Shown in pieces: positions 33,864 to 38,839 of a stretch of 38,839 bases of DNA. Within the stretch, counting starts at the first letter, position 1; every line of letters starts with the position of its first letter. Origin of the DNA: a bacterium (GTDB lineage Bacteria; Patescibacteriota; Patescibacteriia; UBA9934); contig JAQCKO010000011.1 of NCBI GenBank assembly GCA_027592325.1, positions 1-38,839 on the forward strand, written 5' to 3'. The notes below the pieces were generated by a model that ran no database searches, was not told the origin of the DNA, and worked only from the letters and a program-made list of their open reading frames with translations. The translations under genes and the position numbers were made by a program.

Positions 33864-33969
33864 TCAGCTTACCTCATCTAGCGGCTCTAATCTCCGGTCC
33901 TCGTTCAACGTACTAGGAAGTACGCCTCACTTCGGTCCTCGATTATCACCACTATCTAAGGCAATCTGA
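33864..33969. repeat. Dispersed 106-bp inverted repeat, copy C
   Basis: It begins 6 nt after the preceding stop and is nearly identical to copy D over most of its length (TCAGCTTACCTCATCTAGCG through AAGGCAATCTGA), with the centre varying (ACTAGGAAGT). The arms pair imperfectly with TCAG/CTGA ends. Confidence 0.9.
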
Positions 33970-34051
33970 GCATTTCTGTGTTTTCTGCCTCGGATTTCAT
34001 CGATTCTAACGCGTTTTTGTGCTGGAGCGATGCTGCCTTTTTGGCTGAATG

Positions 34052-34074
34052 ACACCACTATCTGAGGCAATCTG
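34052..34074. repeat. Solo right end of the dispersed repeat
   Basis: ACACCACTATCTGAGGCAAT followed by CTGA repeats only the right terminus of copies B-D. It lies 80 nt beyond copy C and may be a remnant of a second insertion. Confidence 0.7.
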
Positions 34075-34100
34075 AGCTTTTCTAGATAATGTGATTCGAT

Positions 34101-34177
34101 CCTCCCCCTTTTCAAGGGGGAGTTAGAGGGGGTCTTTCGTGTCATTCCGTCATTCCTGCGAAAGCAGGAATCCAGCG
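34101..34177. repeat. Two REP-type palindromes
   Basis: CTCCCCCTT-TTC-AAGGGGGAG (34102-34122) is followed by CGTCATTCCTGCGAAAGCAG and GAATCCAGCG (34148-34177). The second is a widespread bacterial REP type, and related copies occur at 37310-37341 and, inverted, at 37358-37383. Confidence 0.8.
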
Positions 34178-34241
34178 TAAAATAGACAAAACGATTTTAT
34201 TTAGGCCTCTTTCTACATTCTACCGTCTACTTTCTCCCCAG

Positions 34242-34270
34242 TTGACAAAAAAACACGCTTGATTTAAGGT
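34242..34270 (+). promoter_or_regulatory. Promoter P1 of the candidate small RNA
   Basis: TTGACA and TAAGGT are separated by 17 nt. The -10 match is moderate. Transcription would start near 34277, immediately before a long hairpin. Confidence 0.5.
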
Positions 34271-34276
34271 CAGCGC

Positions 34277-34355
34277 AGAAAACCCCATTTGATCCCGGAC
34301 GTGTCGCTTCGTCTCCTCCTCGAAGTGATGCTCCGGGTTCAAGTGGGGCTTTTCT
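34277..34355 (+). ncRNA. Candidate small RNA with CCUCCU loop
   Basis: The sequence 34283-34348 folds as one long hairpin: CCCCATTTGATCCCGGA pairs with TCCGGGTTCAAGTGGGG (two mismatches), then TCGCTTCG with CGAAGTGA, closing on the loop TCTCCTCCT. CTTTTCTATT follows as a terminator tract. A TTGACA-type promoter lies just upstream and a second promoter just downstream, so the piece is delimited as an RNA of about 80 nt. The loop could pair with AGGAGG ribosome sites. The alternative is a bidirectional terminator alone. Confidence 0.45.
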
Positions 34356-34356
34356 A

Positions 34357-34385
34357 TTGACAAAAAATGCAAAAAATGATACATT
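34357..34385 (+). promoter_or_regulatory. Promoter P2 of the first GC-rich secreted-protein gene
   Basis: TTGACA and TACATT are separated by 17 nt, with TG-A before the -10. It drives a long leader (about 205 nt) before ATG 34599. Confidence 0.7.
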
Positions 34386-34391
34386 TGCTAG

Positions 34392-34598
34392 TCCTTCAAA
34401 AGCTGCGAAAAGTTGCTGCGAGGGGTGAACCTTACAAAAACCGTATTTCCTTCGGTCTGGCGTCCAGTGAATAACCCCTCCTTCGTTCACTGTTGATGTC
34501 GGACCTAAGGAGATACGGTTCACAATGGATCGCTCCACAACGCCCTGTTGTGGGGCAAAACAAATCAGCTGCCGGCAGAGACCGGCATGGGAGATCGC
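34392..34598 (+). promoter_or_regulatory. Long structured leader with hidden Shine-Dalgarno site
   Basis: AACCGTATTTCCTT (34439-34452) pairs with AAGGAGATACGGTT (34507-34520), then GGTCTGGCGTC with GATGTCGGACC, and CAGTGAA with TTCACTG. The hairpin closes on a loop that contains ACCCCTCC. The AAGGAG at 34507 is buried in the stem. GAGGGGTGAAC (34420-34430) can pair with the loop ACCCCTC (34474-34480) or with GTTCAC (34485-34490), giving alternative folds. Two more hairpins follow (34534-34552 and 34571-34586) before GGGAG and the ATG. Confidence 0.5.
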
Positions 34599-35768
34599 AT
34601 GCGCAGCATGTTCGCGGCCTTCGTGGCCCTCTTCGCCGTCCTCGTGGCGGCGACTCCTGCCTTCGGGCAGGCCCCTGCGGGCGACCCCCGCGTTGACGCC
34701 CTCGAGCTGTCCACCGGTGAAAGCCGGAAGGACATCGAGACGCTCGATGAGCGCCTCCGCCGCGCGCGTGCCGCCATTGCGGCCGCGCGGAAGCAGAGCG
34801 AGGCGAACGCAAAGCGCATGCAGGAGGGCCTCGGCACTTGCATGGCGCAAGATGTCGACGTGGGCATCTGGTTCTACGGGATGCTGACGTCCGAGGACCC
34901 GTCGTTCGACTTCACTTCGGCGAAGACGGACGAGGGGATCAACATGGAGACGGCCATGAGCCTGATCCAGACATACCTCGAGTGCGAGCTTGGCCACGAG
35001 GACTTCCGCGGCATCAATGTTGCGTTGGTCCAGTACATGGCCTGGCGTGCCGATCAGCACGCGGCGAACGAGCGGGCACGCATCGAGCTCGACTCGATGG
35101 CCCGTGACGTCGTCGCGGCGCAGGACATCGATCTCATCGTCGGCGAACATAACCGAGTCCGGGAGGCGATGAACGGCTCCTCGCTGCTCGTAGGCTTCGG
35201 CCTCGGTGGCGGCGTGCTGTCGGCGCCCAAGATGGACGGGTTCCTGCCCCCCGGCGTGACCGGGAATGGCGGGTTCTCGCTCTTCATGGGCGGGGCCGCT
35301 GGTGGTTCGCGCGCTGACGTGTCGCTCACCGCCCTCGTTGGCGGAACGAGCGACATCGACGCCTCGGCCACCGGGACGGTAGGCTGGCGCATTGGCGCTG
35401 GCTACGTCGGTCCCCTGCTGCGCGTCGCGCGCACCAGCTACGGCGCCCTTGATGGCGTGGCGGGTTCGGTGGGCGGCATGACGTCGCTGCAGGGCGGAGC
35501 GGCTGTCTCGATCCCGTTCGCGGGTTCGGGCAAGTCGTTCGGCACCTTCGAGTTCCGGGCTTCCGTCTTCGGCGGGGCTGGGTTCTCGGGCGTGAACGGC
35601 GATGCCCACCTGATCCCCGAGGCCGAGATGGCCGACGGGTCGGTGATCTCCCGCAGCCGCACCGTCGGCTCGGGGGGAGGGCTCGCGCAGCTGGTGGTCT
35701 GGTTCGGGGGTCGCACGGCCCTCGACCCGATCACCCTGCCGGGCTCGGTCGGCCTCGGCGTCGAGTGA
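34599..35768 (+). CDS. GC-rich secreted protein with coiled-coil and glycine/beta-rich regions
   Basis: The 389-residue product has a signal peptide (MRSMFAAFVALFAVLVAATP, cleavage near AFG-QA). A charged helical region follows (about 30-90, DIETLDERLRRARAAIAAARK), then a mixed region with two cysteines (about 90-190). The C-terminal half has many short beta strands rich in Gly, Ser and Ala (for example SSLLVGFGLGGGVLS), reminiscent of outer-membrane barrel domains. ATG 34599 is chosen for GGGAG 4-5 nt upstream; ATG 34587 in the same frame is possible. Base composition is far more GC-rich than the operon before it. No family is named. An outer-membrane-type protein would be odd in a monoderm Patescibacterium and suggests transfer from a diderm. 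Confidence 0.78.
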   Translation: MRSMFAAFVALFAVLVAATPAFGQAPAGDPRVDALELSTGESRKDIETLDERLRRARAAIAAARKQSEANAKRMQEGLGTCMAQDVDVGIWFYGMLTSEDPSFDFTSAKTDEGINMETAMSLIQTYLECELGHEDFRGINVALVQYMAWRADQHAANERARIELDSMARDVVAAQDIDLIVGEHNRVREAMNGSSLLVGFGLGGGVLSAPKMDGFLPPGVTGNGGFSLFMGGAAGGSRADVSLTALVGGTSDIDASATGTVGWRIGAGYVGPLLRVARTSYGALDGVAGSVGGMTSLQGGAAVSIPFAGSGKSFGTFEFRASVFGGAGFSGVNGDAHLIPEAEMADGSVISRSRTVGSGGGLAQLVVWFGGRTALDPITLPGSVGLGVE

Positions 35769-35781
35769 GCGATCCGTTCGT

Positions 35782-35828
35782 GACGGGAGAGTGTGCATCT
35801 GTGCACTCTCCCGTCGACTACTACATTT
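35782..35828 (+). terminator. Strong hairpin after the first GC-rich secreted-protein gene
   Basis: GACGGGAGAGTG pairs perfectly with CACTCTCCCGTC (35782-35815), and the stem is followed by GACTACTACATTTT. It begins 14 nt after the stop. The T tract is weak for an intrinsic terminator. Confidence 0.65.
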
Positions 35829-35830
35829 TG

Positions 35831-35977
35831 AGAGGTGATATGTGCTTATAAACAGTCATTATTACCTCTGAAGAGGTTGTCCTTTTTACCCTGATTCCGT
35901 GCGATTTTAGCGGCTTTATTGGCCATTGAAACCGCACGGAATCAACCGGGCGGAAATCCAATTCTGGGCTTCCGCCC
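35831..35977 (+). promoter_or_regulatory. Hairpin-rich leader and weak promoter of the second GC-rich gene
   Basis: AGAGGTGATA pairs with TATTACCTCT (35831-35869). A possible TTGTCC (35877-35882) with a poor -10 17 nt on follows. Two further hairpins precede the ribosome site: GATTCCGTGCG with CGCACGGAATC (35893-35943) and GGGCGGAA with TTCCGCCC (35948-35977). The promoter is the least certain of the GC-rich units. Confidence 0.4.
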
Positions 35978-35994
35978 AAACCTTAGGAGGACCC

Positions 35995-37074
35995 ATGCGG
36001 TTCATCAGCGCGACCTTCCTCACCGCCGCCCTCACGGGCTGCGGGCACATCCCCTACGGGGGAGCGTGCGACACCCTCTACCTGACCGAGGCGAACGCCT
36101 ACGGGCAGGCCGAGGAGAGCGAGTACCTCGACTGCGACGGCGACGGGGCGGCGGACCACCTGTCCGACGCCATGATCAACCCCTACACCATGGGGGCGGA
36201 CGGGAGCACTTTCCCGGCGCTCCTGGTGAAGGCGACCTTCTTCGCCGGCACGGCGGCCATCGAGGCCACGTGCGATGGCGACTGGGCCGAGGTCGTGGGG
36301 GTGACCCACGACACCGCCGAGTGGATGGGGGTGACCAACATGCCCCTGCCGGCGAGCGGCACGGCGGCCTGCCTGGTCCGGTTCACGAACCAGGACGGCA
36401 ACCGCATCGACATGTCGATGGTCGACAGCCCGTTCACGTTCGGGAGCGACCTCTGCATCGTTCGCGACGCGGAGGGGAGCCTCTCCGAGCCCACGCTCAC
36501 GCACAACTGCGGGGAGTTGGGCGCGGCGGGCGACGACCCCGATCCGACCGAGCCCGACCCGGGTCACGGCGGGGGTGGTGGTCCGACCGACGAGACCTAC
36601 GGTGTGGGCGACTACGAGACGGTGAACGTCACGGTCGACATCCGCCTCGACGCCGTCTACCCCATGACGGACGTGGCCATCATCGTGTGGGGCGAGCCCA
36701 CCAGCTACGAGGACCACGCGGTCCTGCGCAACTGGTGGGGCGACGGAGGGATCTTCGGCTCGTACGGCGAGACCGACCGGATCACCTTCGACATCCCCGT
36801 GATGGCGAGCGGCGAGACCTTCGTCCAGCTCCAGGTGGACCTCGGCGGGAACGACTACCTGGTGTTCAACACCGGGGTCGAGGGTCAGCTCGACTGGCGC
36901 GTCGACGACATCACGGTCGACGGCCTGTCCGTCGATACCACGCTGCTCCGCAACGACGGAAAGCACCTCGAGTACGCGGGGCAGCCGGACAGCGTCATCC
37001 CCGTCGACTGCGAGAAGCGGTTCGACGAGGGGACATGTGGTGGGGACCTCTGGTTCGTTGTCGAGATGCCCTGA
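35995..37074 (+). CDS. GC-rich predicted lipoprotein
   Basis: The 359-residue product has a lipoprotein signal (MRFISATFLTAALTGC, lipobox LTGC with Cys 16). ATG 35995 is supported by AGGAGG 4 nt upstream; the longer frame begins inside the leader hairpins. An N-terminal domain (about 20-175) contains several cysteines, an acidic and Gly-rich linker (DDPDPTEPDPGHGGGGG, about 180-200) follows, and a C-terminal beta-rich domain (about 205-359, ETVNVTVDIRLDAVYPMTDV) ends with a cysteine pair. The linker style is typical of Myxococcota lipoproteins. Function is unknown. Confidence 0.82.
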   Translation: MRFISATFLTAALTGCGHIPYGGACDTLYLTEANAYGQAEESEYLDCDGDGAADHLSDAMINPYTMGADGSTFPALLVKATFFAGTAAIEATCDGDWAEVVGVTHDTAEWMGVTNMPLPASGTAACLVRFTNQDGNRIDMSMVDSPFTFGSDLCIVRDAEGSLSEPTLTHNCGELGAAGDDPDPTEPDPGHGGGGGPTDETYGVGDYETVNVTVDIRLDAVYPMTDVAIIVWGEPTSYEDHAVLRNWWGDGGIFGSYGETDRITFDIPVMASGETFVQLQVDLGGNDYLVFNTGVEGQLDWRVDDITVDGLSVDTTLLRNDGKHLEYAGQPDSVIPVDCEKRFDEGTCGGDLWFVVEMP

Positions 37075-37101
37075 CGGGTATCTCGGTCGACGGACCAACG
37101 C

Positions 37102-37165
37102 ACGGCTCAGGCCGGCGACTTACACGACTCAGTGTAAGCGCCGCGCCTGGGCCGTTCTTCTATTT
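37102..37165 (+). terminator. Long hairpin terminator of the second GC-rich gene
   Basis: About 24 bp pair between ACGGCTCAGGCCGGCG and the following CTTACAC on the left and GTGTAAGCG with CCGCGCCTGGGCCGT on the right, with few mismatches and a 6-nt loop. TCTTCTATTT follows. It begins 28 nt after the stop. Confidence 0.8.
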
Positions 37166-37173
37166 ACAAGGCT

Positions 37174-37279
37174 TCAGCTTACCTCATCTAGCGGCTCCAA
37201 TCTCCGGTCCTCGTTTAACGTACGTTTCAGTACGTCTCACTTCGGTCCTCGATTGTCACCACTATCTAAGGCAATCTGA
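37174..37279. repeat. Dispersed 106-bp inverted repeat, copy D
   Basis: This copy matches copy C nearly base for base outside the centre (here GTACGTTTCAGTAC, itself a small palindrome). It lies between two GC-rich genes, directly after the terminator of the first, showing that host-type sequence separates them. Confidence 0.9.
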
Positions 37280-37309
37280 TGCCTTGTTGAGTTTGTCTAC
37301 TAAGCAATT

Positions 37310-37434
37310 CGTCACCCCTGGCACCGACCAGGGGTCCAGCGTATTCTGACAAGCGATGGATTCCTGCTTTCGCAGGAATGACGAGTAACAAACGTTTCAA
37401 CGTTTTTAACGCAAGGTCGAGGCATGCCTCGACC
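37310..37434. repeat. REP-type palindromes between GC-rich genes
   Basis: CGTCACCCCTGGCACCGACC then AGGGGTCCAGCG (37310-37341) has the ends of the 34148 REP but a different stem. An inverted copy of the GGATTCCTG-CAGGAATGAC type lies at 37358-37383. A perfect 20-bp palindrome GGTCGAGGCATGCCTCGACC is at 37415-37434. No gene is seen between 37280 and 37488. Confidence 0.75.
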
Positions 37435-37488
37435 CTACACATCTCCAACCTGCTACTTGTCACCTAAAACCTGATTTCCCTTAAATAC

Positions 37489-37517
37489 TTGACGTTTTTG
37501 CCAATTTGTGGTATATT
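37489..37517 (+). promoter_or_regulatory. Promoter of the MopE-like lipoprotein gene
   Basis: TTGACG and TATATT are separated by 17 nt with TG-G before the -10. The transcript would begin near 37524. Confidence 0.8.
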
Positions 37518-37523
37518 TACCTG

Positions 37524-37612
37524 TCGAATTGACCTCGATTTTATGAGCCGCAAGGCCACAAATCAGGCAAAATCGATGCGTTCAATACAACCTCAACGGT
37601 CCTGGAGGACCC
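37524..37612 (+). promoter_or_regulatory. Structured leader of the MopE-like lipoprotein gene
   Basis: ATTGACCTCGATTTT can pair with AAAATCGATGCGTTCAAT as an imperfect long stem, capped by GCC-GCAA-GGC with a GNRA-type loop. The ribosome site TGGAGG follows 4-5 nt before ATG 37613. The GGAGGACCCATGCG start context is the same as in the preceding GC-rich gene. Confidence 0.5.
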
Positions 37613-38839
37613 ATGCGACAGATGTTTTTCTTCTTCGTCTTCGTGGCCGCGTTCTCGTTCGGCTGCCGCGGCGGCCGGGCAATCGATTACGGTGTCGAGG
37701 CAGGGACCTCCCCGGTGGCTTCGGCCGCCGGGGAGTCTGACACGGACGCCGACGCAGATGCCGATGCCGATGCGGACTCGGATGCAGACAGCGACACCGA
37801 TTCCGACACGGACACCGACACGGACACCGAGACTGGCACCGATGGCGAGACCGTCGAGTGCTGGTCCGATGCGGACGGCGACGGCTACGGCTTCGGCCAG
37901 GCCGTCGAGATCGTTGCGGGCGAGTGCCCCGACGGCTTCGTCGAGAACGGCGGCGACTGCGATGACACCGACGACGACGTCCACCCGGACATCGAGGAGG
38001 TCGACGACCTCTGCGACAACGAAATCGACGACGATTGCGACGGCGACGTGGACGGCGACGACAGCGAGTGCCCCGAGGACGACGACATGGTCGTGTGCTT
38101 CTGGGACGCTGACGGCGACGACTTCGGTGACCCGGACGACTCGTCCGAGCGCGAGAGCTGCTCCGGCAGCTGGGTGCGCAATGACGACGACTGCGATGAC
38201 ACCGACGACGACGTCAGCCCCGACGAGATCGAGGACTGCGACAACGGCATCGACGACGACTGTGACGGCGACGTCGACGAGGCCGACTCGGAGTGCCCGG
38301 AGGACCCCGACATGGTGGTCTGCTACTGGGACGCCGACGGCGATGGCTACGGCGACCCCGAGGACTCGTCCGAGCGCGACAGCTGCTCCGGCAGCTGGGT
38401 GCTGAACGACGAGGACTGCGACGACACCGACGACGACGTCAGCCCCGACGAGATCGAGGACTGCGACAACGGCATCGACGACGACTGTGACGGCGAGGAA
38501 GACCTCGACGACGCGGACTGCGACGACGCGCCGGAGGACGACGACGGGTTCTGCCCCGACCGCCCCGGTGACTACCACGAGCTCTGCATCGTGGGCATCG
38601 CCGATGGCATCGAGGAGTGGGACCTCGCAATCTTGGTCGACTGGGCCTGCGACGAGCACTGGGTCGACTACGATGGTCGAGCCTTCGTCGACAGCCCGGT
38701 ACTGTCCGAGGACGGCGATTCGATGTGCATCGGCTTCTACGGCGACAACATCGAGATCAACGGCGCGAGCCCCGACAGCCCCGTGTGGGGTGGGTACGCG
38801 ACCGGTGACTGCGGCGACCTCGACGGCTTGTACGAGATC
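37613..38839 (+). CDS. GC-rich MopE-like calcium/metal-binding lipoprotein (partial, runs off the end)
   Basis: 409 codons are open to the window end. The N-terminus has a lipoprotein signal (MRQMFFFFVFVAAFSFGC, lipobox FSFGC). A long Asp-rich linker of alternating DADA and DTDT (about 43-80) follows. Three repeats of about 65 residues come next (about 84-310), each with a WDADGDGYG-type loop, DCDDTDDDV and CDNGIDDDCDG. These match the Cys/Asp motif of MopE-family and other Myxococcota surface proteins, which can bind metal ions. Repeats two and three are almost identical. The last part (about 315-409) is a new acidic domain. The linker and repeat style point to a Myxococcota-like donor. Confidence 0.85.
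   Translation, partial: MRQMFFFFVFVAAFSFGCRGGRAIDYGVEAGTSPVASAAGESDTDADADADADADSDADSDTDSDTDTDTDTETGTDGETVECWSDADGDGYGFGQAVEIVAGECPDGFVENGGDCDDTDDDVHPDIEEVDDLCDNEIDDDCDGDVDGDDSECPEDDDMVVCFWDADGDDFGDPDDSSERESCSGSWVRNDDDCDDTDDDVSPDEIEDCDNGIDDDCDGDVDEADSECPEDPDMVVCYWDADGDGYGDPEDSSERDSCSGSWVLNDEDCDDTDDDVSPDEIEDCDNGIDDDCDGEEDLDDADCDDAPEDDDGFCPDRPGDYHELCIVGIADGIEEWDLAILVDWACDEHWVDYDGRAFVDSPVLSEDGDSMCIGFYGDNIEINGASPDSPVWGGYATGDCGDLDGLYEI

Noticed and set aside
34525-34887. 120-codon frame starting at ATG 34525 after the buried AAGGAG
   Set aside because: After about 30 codons it is an out-of-frame reading of the secreted-protein gene, with Arg/Ser/Pro-rich shadow composition. A short leader peptide remains possible but a 120-residue protein is not supported.
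33864-37279. GC-rich genes as an assembly chimera or contamination
   Set aside because: Host-type repeats (copies C and D, REPs) lie between them, and similar units occur singly inside ftsA/ftsZ and tRNA-Asp/rplT gaps. A single misjoin cannot explain this, though reads should still be checked.
34392-37279. Integron cassettes, with the inverted repeats as attC sites
   Set aside because: No RYYYAAC/GTTRRRY boxes are seen, the genes have their own promoters and terminators, and no integrase gene is in the window.
34227-38808. Long Arg/Gly- or Val/Asp-rich open frames on both strands of the GC-rich region (for example 34227-35798 minus, 35919-37349 plus, 35983-37098 minus, 37541-38659 minus)
   Set aside because: They are shadow frames caused by few stops at high GC. 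The chosen frames alone have signal peptides, ribosome sites, matched terminators and recognisable repeats.
1-38839. Reassigned TGA codon, as in some Patescibacteria lineages
   Set aside because: TGA ends several genes at the expected length (dgkA, pyk, ybeY, AI-2E), and no conserved protein needs readthrough.

Overview
The window looks like a piece of a small, streamlined bacterial genome of the Patescibacteria (Candidate Phyla Radiation) type. This is inferred from gene content. Two large surface proteins begin with the two-helix T4SS-pilin-like module common in that group. Housekeeping genes are tightly packed with ATGA or TAATG overlaps. Several genes have an extended -10 box only 6-9 nt before the ATG, which implies leaderless mRNAs. 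The standard code fits, with TGA used as stop. I cannot place it to class from sequence alone.

Layout. 1-33 is the tail of an upstream gene. 471-14234 is a surface-protein operon: a pilin/Ig-like protein, a giant 3128-residue protein (pilin-like anchor, Ig and IPT/TIG domains, two cysteine-rich DUF4215-like blocks, C-terminal von Willebrand A domain), then three single-pass proteins with DxDxDG calcium-binding repeats. It runs into ybeY and dgkA. ftsA (15068-16318) is separated from ftsZ-nrdR-pyk (17461-20634) by a 1.1 kb insert. 20614-24191 is a minus-strand block: small membrane proteins, TspO, an ABC-2 exporter and an EEP-family hydrolase. 24265-26337 is an exported repeat protein. tRNA-Asp, rplT-rpmI-infC, a GIY-YIG gene, tmRNA and smpB follow on the minus strand (26449-29948). 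30040-33857 is a plus-strand membrane/envelope operon: AI-2E family, two membrane proteins, a protease-dead HtrA-like protein and a Wzz-like protein.

The most unusual component is a set of visibly GC-rich genes with different codon use (16783-17076 minus, 26662-27333 minus, 34599-35768, 35995-37074 and 37613-end). They sit in intergenic gaps of the lower-GC genome. Nearly all have a consensus-like promoter (TTGAC, 17 nt, TGN-TANNNT), a hairpin-rich leader, a strong Shine-Dalgarno site and a strong terminator. Four of the five encode membrane or exported proteins; the last three resemble Myxococcota-type secreted proteins and lipoproteins, including MopE-like repeats. They are laid out like phage morons: self-contained expression units placed between host genes. 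Host-type dispersed repeats lie between them, which argues against a simple assembly chimera.

Other notable items are a 106-bp imperfect inverted repeat found just downstream of genes at four places, a candidate small RNA with a CCUCCU apical loop (34277-34355), a long switch-like leader that hides a Shine-Dalgarno site (34392-34598), and a well-placed but out-of-frame upstream ORF overlapping the ftsZ start.
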